Shown: positions 1 through 6,948, numbered from the stretch's first letter. The stretch: 14,299 nucleotides of DNA from Prochlorococcus sp. AG-686-P16 (GCA_003208695.1 QCVY01000020.1:1-14299); one strand, 5' to 3'. Notes: generated from the sequence alone by a model not told the origin. Translations and numbers: made by a program.

Positions 1-1
1 T

Positions 2-1570
2 AATGATTTTGAATTAGGTTATGCTCCTAATTCATGGAATGATTTATTCAATTACCTTTCAAAAGTTGAGAAATTTCCTTTAAAGTTAATTTTAAGTGCA
101 GGTCTTGTTATCTCAAAGGATAATACTGACAAGGTTTACGATCGATTTAGAAATAGATTGATAGTTCCTATTTTTGATATGCAAGGGCGAGTAGTTGCTT
201 TTGGAGGCAGATCTCTTGATGGTCAGGAACCTAAATATTTAAATTCTCCCGAAACTGAAGTTTTTGAGAAAGGTAAAATGTTGTTTGCTTTTGATAAAGC
301 CTCCAGCAATATTAGAAAACGAGACAAGGCAGTGGTAGTGGAAGGTTATTTCGATGTTATTTCACTTCATTCAAAAGGAATTACTAATTCTGTCGCTTCT
401 CTTGGAACTGCATTAAACAAATATCAGATTTCACAACTTTGTAGATGTACCGATAGTAAAAATATAATAATTAACTTTGATTCTGATAATGCAGGAAGAT
501 TAGCTACAAAAAGGGTTATAAACGAAGTTGAGAGTTTATCTCTTCACGATCAAATAAACTTAAAAATCCTGCAAATAAAATCATTTAAAGATCCTGACGA
601 GTATCTTAAAGGAAATACACCAGAGGATTATTTTAATTTAATAGATAATGCTTCTTTCTGGATTGATTGGGAGATTGATCAGATTTTTGATAATAAAGAT
701 TTATCTAAATCTGATATTTTTCAGAACGTTATTTCTTCGTTAGTTAAGTTATTAAGTAAATTTCCTCAATCTGCTACAAGAACTCACTATTTGCAAAAAG
801 TCTCTGAAAGATTAAGCATGGGTCAAGCGAGATTAGCTATTAAATTTGAAGAAGACCTAAGAAAACAAGTTAAAGGATTTCGTTGGCATGGCAGATCAAA
901 AAAATTTGAACAACCAAGTGAAGTTAGTCAGCGTGAAAAAAATGAATCTGAGATTATTTATTACTATTTGCATTGCCCTGAACATAGACTTTTTATTCGT
1001 GAAGAATTACTTAAAAGAGAAATTAACATCTTCAATACTGAATACATTCGTCTTATTTGGGAATCTATTTCAACAATAGAAGTAAATAATTTAAGTGCAA
1101 ATTATTTAGATGATTTGAAAGATCCTACTAATAAACAATTAAATAATGAATTTATTTCAATTGACTTGATTTCATTATTGCCTGATCATTTAGCTCTTAA
1201 TGATTTAGAAGTCTCAAATAAAATCAATACTTTTATTAATCCAGATGAATTATTTTTAACCACTTTAAAAAACTCTAAACATAATCTTCTTGGGACTTTG
1301 TCTCTTCTTGAAAGATATAAATCATTAAAAAGATGTAGACATCTTATTGAATCCTGGGGTTCACAAAGACTAAAAACTTTGGAAAACTGTATTTCTATTT
1401 TAATCGATAATTCTTCCTTAGAACCATCAGATTCTAATAAAGAGATTGAAGATGTATTCAAAGATTTAAACTCTGATGCTATAAAATTTCAGGAATTATA
1501 TTACCTTGAAAGAGAACATATCAATTTTCTTGATAAACAACGTTGTGGAAATTTTTCTTCTAACCAATAA
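2..1570 (+). CDS. dnaG: DNA primase DnaG, 5'-truncated by the window edge
   Basis: Synthesises RNA primers at the replication fork in association with the DnaB helicase. The reading frame is open from base 2, so about 522 residues are present; the N-terminal CHC2 zinc-binding domain and the first part of the polymerase core lie upstream of the window. The visible part carries the basic stretch RFRNRLIVPI just before the Toprim fold, the Toprim glutamate in VVEGYFDV (near base 341), the acidic pair in FDSDNAG (bases 476-496) and the DPDEYL motif. The C-terminal half, after about base 800, is divergent and should correspond to the helicase-binding region. A TTG at 158 lies inside the conserved core and is not a start. 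The gene converges on the next one with only 14 bp between the stop codons. Identity is secure; only the 5' end is unknown. Confidence 0.95.
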   Translation, partial: NDFELGYAPNSWNDLFNYLSKVEKFPLKLILSAGLVISKDNTDKVYDRFRNRLIVPIFDMQGRVVAFGGRSLDGQEPKYLNSPETEVFEKGKMLFAFDKASSNIRKRDKAVVVEGYFDVISLHSKGITNSVASLGTALNKYQISQLCRCTDSKNIIINFDSDNAGRLATKRVINEVESLSLHDQINLKILQIKSFKDPDEYLKGNTPEDYFNLIDNASFWIDWEIDQIFDNKDLSKSDIFQNVISSLVKLLSKFPQSATRTHYLQKVSERLSMGQARLAIKFEEDLRKQVKGFRWHGRSKKFEQPSEVSQREKNESEIIYYYLHCPEHRLFIREELLKREINIFNTEYIRLIWESISTIEVNNLSANYLDDLKDPTNKQLNNEFISIDLISLLPDHLALNDLEVSNKINTFINPDELFLTTLKNSKHNLLGTLSLLERYKSLKRCRHLIESWGSQRLKTLENCISILIDNSSLEPSDSNKEIEDVFKDLNSDAIKFQELYYLEREHINFLDKQRCGNFSSNQ

Positions 1571-1584
1571 ATTTTTTTAAGAAT

Positions 1585-2040
1585 TTATAAACAATAACTT
1601 TTTATTATCTCTTTTACTTTTCTTGGCTTGTCCTCCATAACATAAGCCTCTAACTCTTTAGAATAATTTCCAGATAATTGTACTGAAGAATTTAAAGCTT
1701 TTAATTTTCCTGAATGAATTTTATCTTCTATATTTTTTATTATCCCTGTGGGTTTATTGTTATTGCATGACTGGACTAGATGTGTCGTCTCATGCCTTAA
1801 AGCTCTCCTTATATAAAGATTTGTTTTGTGATTATCATGACGTTCTCCTTCTTTATATCCTCCTAATTTTTTAGCATTTTCAGTGCAAATAACTATTACT
1901 TTTTCTTTCCTCTTGTAAAAACCAACAAACTTTTTATCCATAGCACAAAGAGCTGTATTTTCTTCTATTGAATTATTTGATTTATTAATCAGCTCTATTA
2001 TCTCCTTATCGATTTTGCTTAAAAATAATATAAATTCCAT
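1585..2040 (-). CDS. Hypothetical protein with HExxH motif, putative small metallopeptidase
   Basis: A 151-residue protein of unknown function. The motif HETTH (residues 83-87), within LRHETTHLVQ, has the form of a zinc-metallopeptidase active site: two histidine ligands and a catalytic glutamate. About 44 residues further on, SKELEAYVMED (E129, E131) could supply a third, glutamate ligand as in gluzincin-type enzymes. There is no signal peptide or membrane segment, so it is probably cytoplasmic. Cysteines at 32, 52, 92 and 150 form no obvious cluster. Its ATG lies 9 nt after the umuC stop on the same strand, which suggests it is the third gene of the umuDC transcript. No other in-frame ATG is available near the start. 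Seen: the motif and the spacing. Inferred: metal binding and proteolysis. It might instead be a catalytically inactive or phage-derived relative. I do not recognise a named family. Confidence 0.75.
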   Translation of the reverse strand: MEFILFLSKIDKEIIELINKSNNSIEENTALCAMDKKFVGFYKRKEKVIVICTENAKKLGGYKEGERHDNHKTNLYIRRALRHETTHLVQSCNNNKPTGIIKNIEDKIHSGKLKALNSSVQLSGNYSKELEAYVMEDKPRKVKEIIKSYCL

Positions 2041-2049
2041 ATATCATTT

Positions 2050-3342
2050 TTATATCATTATATTTGGGATTTTTCTAATATCTGTTGTAGATCCAGAACT
2101 TAATGAATTTCTATTCATTGCCCATTCTTGTGGTTTTTTTGCAATTGCCCATGTAATTACTGCACTATTGAATTTTTTATTCAAGGAGTCAATTGTTTTC
2201 ATAAGACGGATTGATTTTTTTGATTCCTCTTGAGATTCGTAATTGATAATTGATTGCTGTAAATATTTGCAATTAGTTAAATCCTGCATTAAAACCCCAG
2301 CTTTTGATAATTTATATTCCGGAGTATAAATTTCTTTAGATAATGCAAGTACTGTTTTTAAAATAGTACTTGTATTATCTGTTGCATTTATAAGTTTTTT
2401 ATAAGCACTTTTGTGATAAGGATGATTTGAATAATGACTAGTTCTTACAAATATAGTAATGGCAGATGATTTTAAGCTTTGACTTCTCATTTTCTCGGAC
2501 GCTTTTATTGCATAAATTGCTAATGCTTGAGTTAAATCTTCTAATTTTGTGATTGGTTTTCCAAAGCTTCTACTTACTTGAATCTCTTTTTTTGGCTTCT
2601 TAATTATTTCTATCGGAAGACATTTATTACCTTTTAATTCCATTTGTAATCTTTTCCCTATGATCCCTAATTTCTTAGTGATTTCATCTTCATCCATATC
2701 TCTGAATTCTTTTGCATTTTTAATCCCTTTGCTTTGTAACCAATTAGATGTTTGTTTACCAATACCCCATATTTTTTCTACACTAATTTTTCTTAAGTAA
2801 TCATTATCATTATAGATCCTAGCTAAATCAAATATTCCTGCGGAAGAATCTATATTCTTAGCTAGATTATTAGCAATTTTTGCTCTTACTTTGTTTTCTG
2901 CTATTCCTATTGTTAAGGTTATTCCTAGATTTTGATATATAAAGCACCTTACTTTTCTTGCCCAAGGATTTAAATTCTTATCTTTAGGTCTAAGAATTGA
3001 AATAAAGGCTTCATCAATAGAATAAATCTCTATCTCTTCAGAATAGTCCTTTAATAAATTCATTAATCTCTTGCTCATATCACCATAGAGCGAGTAATTG
3101 GAACTTAGGACTGCAACTCCTAAGTTATTCAAACTTTCTTTGACTTTAAAATAAGGAATTCCCATTTTTATTTTCAAAGCACGAGCTTCAGGACTTCTTG
3201 CGATAATACATCCGTCGTTATTAGATAAGATTACTACTGGTTTATTCCTTAAATTGGGGTTAATACTTTGTTCGCACGATGCGTAGAAATTATTGGCATC
3301 TATAAGAGCTATTGCTTCAGTACTTGAGCTTTTACTTTTCAT
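2050..3342 (-). CDS. umuC: DNA polymerase V catalytic subunit UmuC (Y family)
   Basis: Error-prone translesion DNA polymerase that works with processed UmuD (UmuD'2) at damaged template. At 430 residues it matches UmuC length. Catalytic carboxylates are visible as D15 in LIDANNFY and D110-E111 in YSIDEAF. Y20 is at the steric-gate position that excludes ribonucleotides, and LSNNDGCIIARS (39-50) is a UmuC signature. The little-finger region and a C-terminal DUF4113-type tail (EWAMNRNSL) follow. Where UmuC usually has a beta-clamp-binding sequence of the QxxLF kind, this protein reads QQSIIN (362-367), which is a poor match. The ATG overlaps the umuD stop by 4 nt (ATGA), indicating translational coupling, and an HExxH gene follows 9 nt downstream. 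Regulation is probably by LexA through the box before umuD. Confidence 0.96.
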   Translation of the reverse strand: MKSKSSSTEAIALIDANNFYASCEQSINPNLRNKPVVILSNNDGCIIARSPEARALKIKMGIPYFKVKESLNNLGVAVLSSNYSLYGDMSKRLMNLLKDYSEEIEIYSIDEAFISILRPKDKNLNPWARKVRCFIYQNLGITLTIGIAENKVRAKIANNLAKNIDSSAGIFDLARIYNDNDYLRKISVEKIWGIGKQTSNWLQSKGIKNAKEFRDMDEDEITKKLGIIGKRLQMELKGNKCLPIEIIKKPKKEIQVSRSFGKPITKLEDLTQALAIYAIKASEKMRSQSLKSSAITIFVRTSHYSNHPYHKSAYKKLINATDNTSTILKTVLALSKEIYTPEYKLSKAGVLMQDLTNCKYLQQSIINYESQEESKKSIRLMKTIDSLNKKFNSAVITWAIAKKPQEWAMNRNSLSSGSTTDIRKIPNIMI

Positions 3343-3725
3343 AAGTAACTATGTATTGAATAGATTACAACTCCCCAAATTTGTATATCAATATGATTTC
3401 TAAAGCTGAAGTCTGGATATTTATGATTTTCTGCTTTTAAATATAATTCATTATTTTTTATGGATAATCTTTTTATCGTAAATTCTCCATCTATCATCGC
3501 AATAATAATATTTCCTGGTTTAGCAGTTAGACTCTTATCTACTATTATTAAATCTTTATCTTTAATTCCTGAATTGATCATTGAGTCACCTTTGACTCTA
3601 AGAAAAAAAGTACTAAAAGGATTAGATATTAAATGCTCGTTCAAGTCAATATTTTCTTCAGTATAGTCATCTGCAGGAGAGGGAAAACCTGCTGAGACCG
3701 AATCACTTAATAATGGAATCTTCAC
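3339..3725 (-). CDS. umuD: UmuD, self-cleaving polymerase V subunit (LexA/S24 family)
   Basis: RecA-stimulated autoprotease whose cleaved form activates UmuC. The Ser-Lys dyad is S48 in VKGDSM and K85 in EFTIKRL; the 37-residue separation equals that of E. coli UmuD (S60/K97). The cleavage site is Ala12-Gly13 in VSAGFPSP, so the released arm is only 12 residues against 24 in E. coli. Total length is 128 residues. The start is a GTG; no ATG occurs in frame between it and an upstream TAG at 3780-3782, and the next internal Met is M49 beside the active serine, so GTG is the best choice. No clear Shine-Dalgarno sequence precedes it. It lacks a DNA-binding domain, so it is UmuD rather than LexA. 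It overlaps umuC by 4 nt. Confidence 0.95.
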   Translation of the reverse strand: MKIPLLSDSVSAGFPSPADDYTEENIDLNEHLISNPFSTFFLRVKGDSMINSGIKDKDLIIVDKSLTAKPGNIIIAMIDGEFTIKRLSIKNNELYLKAENHKYPDFSFRNHIDIQIWGVVIYSIHSYL

Positions 3726-3767
3726 CTTTTTAAAAGTTAAATCAGAAGAATACGAAATTCTTGTAAT

Positions 3768-3781
3768 AGTACATATATACT
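3768..3781 (-). promoter_or_regulatory. Probable LexA (SOS) operator upstream of umuD
   Basis: The 14-mer AGTACATATATACT is an imperfect palindrome 43 nt upstream of the umuD GTG. From memory, the cyanobacterial LexA box is RGTACNNNDGTWCB; this site fits 13 of 14 positions, on either strand. The surrounding sequence is A/T only and holds several possible -10 hexamers (for example TACTAT at 3766-3771 on minus), so a bound repressor would cover the promoter. The position ahead of umuDC, a classic SOS target, raises confidence well above that of a chance match in AT-rich DNA. Confidence 0.65.
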
Positions 3782-3846
3782 ATATATTAAAAAATTAAAA
3801 TTGTGTTTGCTTTAAGAGGTTTATGTATTAATCTTAAATCTTCTGT

Positions 3847-4260
3847 TTATACGCGATGATAAGGCGAATTATTAGAAATAGAAACAGCTCTATAAATTTG
3901 TTCGATAAGAATTAATCTTGCAAGTTCATGAGGAAAAGTAAGAGGAGAGAGGCTTAATAGAAGATTTGATTTATTTTTAATATCTGAAGGGATTCCATCT
4001 GCGTCTCCAATAAGAAAATTAATTTTTTTATTTTTAAAATTTAAAAGTAAGGAAGTTAGTTCAATTGAATTAAAGGATTGTCCTTCTTCAGTTAGGCAAA
4101 TAATAATATTATTAACTCGAATATTATCAATATTAAAACTCTTAGTTTCATTAATAATAAGATCAGGCATTCTTTTTTTGTATTGATTAATTCCTTCTCT
4201 TATCCAATTTTTTTTTATTTTACCAATAGCATTTATTGATAATCTATTAGTTTGAAGCAT
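3847..4260 (-). CDS. rlmH: 23S rRNA (pseudouridine-1915 N3)-methyltransferase RlmH
   Basis: SPOUT-class enzyme that uses S-adenosylmethionine to methylate pseudouridine 1915 in helix 69 of 23S rRNA in assembled ribosomes. At 137 residues it is slightly shorter than E. coli RlmH (155). Family marks are the N-terminal NAIGKIKKNWI, the knot loop FLIGDADGIP (83-91), LSPLTFPHELARLILIEQIYRA (read in two parts, 104-114 and 115-125) and the invariant C-terminal PYHR (133-136). The knot loop normally reads GGxxG; here the second Gly is Asp (D86), an unusual change next to the SAM site. The gene starts 20 nt after the stop of the acidic 117-aa gene on the same strand, which suggests co-transcription. 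A 121-bp gap containing the LexA-like box separates it from umuD. Confidence 0.93.
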   Translation of the reverse strand: MLQTNRLSINAIGKIKKNWIREGINQYKKRMPDLIINETKSFNIDNIRVNNIIICLTEEGQSFNSIELTSLLLNFKNKKINFLIGDADGIPSDIKNKSNLLLSLSPLTFPHELARLILIEQIYRAVSISNNSPYHRV

Positions 4261-4280
4261 AGAAAAAAAGAAAAATTTCT

Positions 4281-4634
4281 TTATTCATCAAGAAGATAAT
4301 TAAATTCGTCATATAGTTCTTCCTCTGTAGATAGATTCTCTGATGCATTAGTTTTTCTAGCATTTATATTATGAAAAACATCCTCACTTTTTTTTAATAA
4401 TTGATTTGCATCTGATGTCTCATTTATATTATCGGAGTTATCAATTATAGAATAAAAAATTTTGGAAGGGTCTTCAACTTTGGAAGCATTGTGGGATTCT
4501 TGAGGTTTTTTAATTGGGTTATTTTTGCTAACTAAATTATTATTTTTAATAAAAGTATTGAGTTTACCTAAATTTTTTTTTGATAGGCCCATACTATTTA
4601 ATAAAGATATAAGATGTACATTTAATTTAAACAT
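4281..4634 (-). CDS. Hypothetical protein, acidic C-terminus
   Basis: A 117-residue protein I do not recognise. The N-terminal 30 residues (HLISLLNSMGLSKKNLGKL) look like a short amphipathic helical unit rich in Leu and Lys. The middle (about 31-95) is Asn/Ser/Lys/Asp-rich and probably disordered. The C-terminus, STEEELYDEFNYLLDE, is strongly acidic and resembles a short interaction helix. There is no signal peptide and no transmembrane segment. Evidence that it is real: a full ORF with ATG on the strand of rlmH, 20 nt upstream of it, and a segmented composition unlike random antisense sequence. The competing frame on + here is only an upstream extension of rsmA beyond its true start and shows no family similarity. 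The start codon is 16 bp from the divergent rsmA start, so the promoters of both genes must overlap coding sequence. Confidence 0.65.
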   Translation of the reverse strand: MFKLNVHLISLLNSMGLSKKNLGKLNTFIKNNNLVSKNNPIKKPQESHNASKVEDPSKIFYSIIDNSDNINETSDANQLLKKSEDVFHNINARKTNASENLSTEEELYDEFNYLLDE

Positions 4635-4650
4635 ATTATTTCTATTTTGG

Positions 4651-5484
4651 ATGAATTTTAAGAACCATCATCAAAAAAAAAGATTTGGACAACATTGGTT
4701 GGTTAATAATCTGATATTAGAGAAAATCAAAGAGGTAGCTGAACTGGAAGAAAAAGATTTTATTCTAGAAATTGGTCCCGGAAGAGGAGCTTTAACATCG
4801 AAATTATTAGATTCGAAAATTAGTAGATTGCATGCTATCGAGTTAGATAAAGATTTAATTGACCTTTTAAATAATAAATTTAAAAATGATAAGAATTTTT
4901 CTCTTCAACAAGGAGATATTCTTTCAACAAATCTTGACTCAATAAATAAAAAAATCACAAAAGTTATCGCAAATATCCCATACAATATTACAGGTCCAAT
5001 ATTGGATATTTTTGTAGGAAGATTAGGAATAATTAGCAAGAATAATTACAATAAAATAATTTTCTTAATGCAAAAGGATGTTGTAGATAGGATCTTAGCT
5101 AAGGATGGAAGTACGAATGCAGGAGCTCTGAGTGTGCGAATGCAACTCATCTCTAACATAAAAAGAATATGTGATGTTCCTCCATCTTCTTTTGACCCAC
5201 CTCCAAAAGTGTTTTCTTCTCTGGTTGTTTTTGAACCATTGAGACCAGAGATGCGTTTAGATATTAAACTAGAGAAATATTTAGATAAACTTCTTAGGAT
5301 TTCATTTAATTCAAGAAGAAAAATGATAAGAAATACACTTAATTCAATACTTTCATCAGATGAGATAGAGCAATTATCAGAATCATCTCAAGTATCCTTT
5401 AATTCAAGACCTCAGGATATTTCAATTAATAAATGGATTAAGCTTGCAGAGGCTTGTATTAAAATAACAAACAAGAATCAGTAA
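4651..5484 (+). CDS. rsmA: 16S rRNA dimethyladenosine transferase RsmA (KsgA)
   Basis: Dimethylates A1518 and A1519 in helix 45 of 16S rRNA, a late step of small-subunit assembly. The ATG at 4651 gives 277 residues, the normal size. An in-frame ATG at 4525 would add 42 hydrophobic residues with no family resemblance and would run into the divergent gene, so it is rejected. Motifs: KKRFGQHWL (9-17; the family usually has FGQ-H/N-FL), SAM motif I LEIGPGRGALT (39-49), the acidic SAM ribose contact in HAIELD (E64), and catalytic motif IV NIPYNIT (108-114). The C-terminal helical domain is intact, with FNSRRKMIRNTL. ispE follows after a single base, so the two are almost certainly co-translated from one mRNA. 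Confidence 0.96.
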   Translation: MNFKNHHQKKRFGQHWLVNNLILEKIKEVAELEEKDFILEIGPGRGALTSKLLDSKISRLHAIELDKDLIDLLNNKFKNDKNFSLQQGDILSTNLDSINKKITKVIANIPYNITGPILDIFVGRLGIISKNNYNKIIFLMQKDVVDRILAKDGSTNAGALSVRMQLISNIKRICDVPPSSFDPPPKVFSSLVVFEPLRPEMRLDIKLEKYLDKLLRISFNSRRKMIRNTLNSILSSDEIEQLSESSQVSFNSRPQDISINKWIKLAEACIKITNKNQ

Positions 5485-5485
5485 A

Positions 5486-6424
5486 ATGTCAAAATTATCT
5501 ACAACTAAGATTTGCGTTAAATCACCTGCAAAGATAAACCTTCATCTTGAAATAATTGGAAAAAGAGAGGACGGATATCATGAATTAGCGATGATAATGC
5601 AGAATATTGATCTGTCTGATTATATAGAATTTGAGAATAATCAAATTGGCGAAATTAAGTTAAAGTCTGATAGCAAAGATCTATGTTTAGATGAAGATAA
5701 CTTAATAATAAAAGCGGCGAATTATATAAAGGACCTATCAAAAAATAAAGAATTAGGGGCTAATATATTTTTAAAAAAGAATATTCCTATCGGTGCTGGT
5801 TTAGCTGGTGGTTCTAGTAATGCAGCTGCAACATTAATTGGACTTAATAAATTATGGGATTTGGACCTTGATTATGAAACTATTTTTTTAATTTCGAAAA
5901 AACTAGGCTCAGATGTACCCTTTTTTATAGAAGGAGGATGCCAATTTTGTTTCGGAAGGGGAGAAATTCTTGAGAAATACAGTTCTAATTTTGACTTTGG
6001 CGTAATTCTTTTAAAAAACCCAAATATTTCAATTTCAACTGTAGATACTTATAAAAAATATAGTAAAGAATTTTGTCCAAAACATTTTACTGAAACTGAC
6101 AAAACAAACAAAATCAGAAATGATTTAAGAGTAAACGGATTCCACGATTTCAAATTATCAGAACAAAGGATAAATGTAAAAAATGATTTGCAGGTAATTG
6201 TTGAGAGAGAAAATAATTCTGTAAAGAAAGCATTATATCTACTTTCAAATTTGCAAAATTGTTTATCATTCTCAATGAGTGGATCTGGTCCAACATGTTT
6301 TGCTCTTTTTAAAGATATAAATATAGCTAGTGAAGTTTTTGAACAAAATCATAAAATATTTAATAATTATGGATTTGAAGCGTGGGTCTGTAAATTAATT
6401 AATAGCGGTATTACCTTTTTGTAA
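5486..6424 (+). CDS. ispE: 4-diphosphocytidyl-2-C-methyl-D-erythritol kinase IspE
   Basis: GHMP-family kinase that phosphorylates the 2-hydroxyl of CDP-methylerythritol in the MEP pathway, supplying isoprenoids for carotenoids, phytol and quinones. The 312 residues cover the whole family. Visible motifs are PAKINLHLEI with the catalytic Lys16, the ATP-binding glycine loop PIGAGLAGGSSNAAA (101-115), Asp143 in LGSDVPFF and the third GHMP motif SMSGSGPT near the C-terminus. Start ATG lies 1 nt after the rsmA stop. The rsmA-ispE pairing is common in bacteria and supports both names. A run of seven A and seven T follows the stop (6425-6438), before the next gene. Confidence 0.96.
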   Translation: MSKLSTTKICVKSPAKINLHLEIIGKREDGYHELAMIMQNIDLSDYIEFENNQIGEIKLKSDSKDLCLDEDNLIIKAANYIKDLSKNKELGANIFLKKNIPIGAGLAGGSSNAAATLIGLNKLWDLDLDYETIFLISKKLGSDVPFFIEGGCQFCFGRGEILEKYSSNFDFGVILLKNPNISISTVDTYKKYSKEFCPKHFTETDKTNKIRNDLRVNGFHDFKLSEQRINVKNDLQVIVERENNSVKKALYLLSNLQNCLSFSMSGSGPTCFALFKDINIASEVFEQNHKIFNNYGFEAWVCKLINSGITFL

Positions 6425-6447
6425 AAAAAAATTTTTTTCTATTAAAA

Positions 6448-6765
6448 ATGAATAATGAACAATCATCAATTAATAAAGTAAATATTGAAACTCAAAATAC
6501 CCCTGAAAAAGGTCCTCTAAGTTTTTTAACTGGTTCATTAACAAGTTTCCTCCTTTGTATATCTTCTTATTTTATAAGTAATAAAATTGCAATTTACTTT
6601 TCACTTCATAAACCATCTAACTCATCTGAAATTGTTCAAAGTATATCTTCTAGTATTAATACATTAATTATTGGATTGTCCTTCTTATTAACTTTTTCTT
6701 TTGCGTTTATAGGATTAGGTCTTTTTATTGTATTTATTCGAAGTTTTTTGATTAAAAAAAATTGA
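6448..6765 (+). CDS. DUF3082 family membrane protein
   Basis: A 105-residue protein with a hydrophilic N-terminus (about 20 residues), then GPLSFLTGSLTSFLLCISS opening a first membrane span (about 24-46), a short polar loop containing HKPSNSSEIVQSI, and a second long hydrophobic region (about 71-99) ending in a basic RSFLIKKN tail. This pattern, with GPLxxLxGxL early and a conserved loop before NTLIIGLSFL, matches my memory of DUF3082, a family confined to cyanobacteria and plastid-bearing organisms and of unknown function. The location is probably the thylakoid or plasma membrane. It lies 23 nt after ispE on the same strand and may be the last gene of that operon, since an A/T hairpin with a T-run follows it. 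Confidence 0.8.
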   Translation: MNNEQSSINKVNIETQNTPEKGPLSFLTGSLTSFLLCISSYFISNKIAIYFSLHKPSNSSEIVQSISSSINTLIIGLSFLLTFSFAFIGLGLFIVFIRSFLIKKN

Positions 6766-6771
6766 ATTCCT

Positions 6772-6800
6772 AATATTATTAAATAATACTATTATTTTTT
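6772..6800 (+). terminator. Possible A/T-rich intrinsic terminator after the DUF3082 gene
   Basis: Inverted repeat AATATTATT-A-AATAATACT (6772-6790), with eight of nine positions paired, is followed within four bases by six T (6795-6800). The form is that of a Rho-independent terminator, but the stem contains no stable G-C pair, so the folding energy would be low. It ends right before the ATG of the 31-residue ORF. It might instead be a chance palindrome in AT-rich DNA. Confidence 0.35.
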
Positions 6801-6801
6801 A

Positions 6802-6897
6802 ATGTCTGTACATGACTTAGGCCTTTTAATACTTTTGCTTTCTCCAGGTATGATTTTGTCAATATTACTACTCATAACTTTTGCCGAAGGAGGCTAA
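6802..6897 (+). CDS. Small single-span membrane protein, 31 residues, unknown
   Basis: ATG at 6802 opens a 31-codon frame ending in TAA, lying in the space between the DUF3082 gene and pdhB. The product starts MSVHDLGLLILLLSPGM, carries one clean hydrophobic span (about 6-27) interrupted by Ser-Pro-Gly at 14-16, and ends FAEGG. Its size and single helix resemble small photosystem or cytochrome b6f subunits, but I cannot match it to PsbM, PsbN, Psb30, PsaM, PetL or PetN. No Shine-Dalgarno sequence precedes it; a T-run abuts the start. It could also be an upstream leader for pdhB, which begins 51 nt later. The regular hydrophobic pattern and the complete frame in an otherwise empty gap favour a real gene. 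Confidence 0.55.
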   Translation: MSVHDLGLLILLLSPGMILSILLLITFAEGG

Positions 6898-6948
6898 TTC
6901 AACCTTGATGGTATAAATTTATATATATGGTTAATTAGGAAATTACTC

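Noticed and set aside
158..160. TTG as a start for the primase fragment
   Set aside because: The frame is open back to the window edge and the codon lies within a conserved DnaG core segment (RFRNRLIVPI).
1571..1584. Terminator between the convergent dnaG and HExxH genes
   Set aside because: The 14-bp gap has a T-run but no inverted repeat that I could see.
4525..4650. In-frame 42-residue N-terminal extension of rsmA from an upstream ATG
   Set aside because: It is hydrophobic, has no family counterpart, and lies antisense to the 117-aa gene; the ATG at 4651 gives the normal RsmA length and N-terminus.
6425..6438. A7-T7 run after ispE as a terminator
   Set aside because: No loop or G-C pairs; homopolymer runs are frequent in this base composition, and the next gene is only 23 nt away.
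6905..6931. TTGATG with nearby TATA-like sequences before pdhB as a promoter
   Set aside because: No pair of hexamers has both good sequence and 16-18 nt spacing; several overlapping A/T choices make it undecidable.
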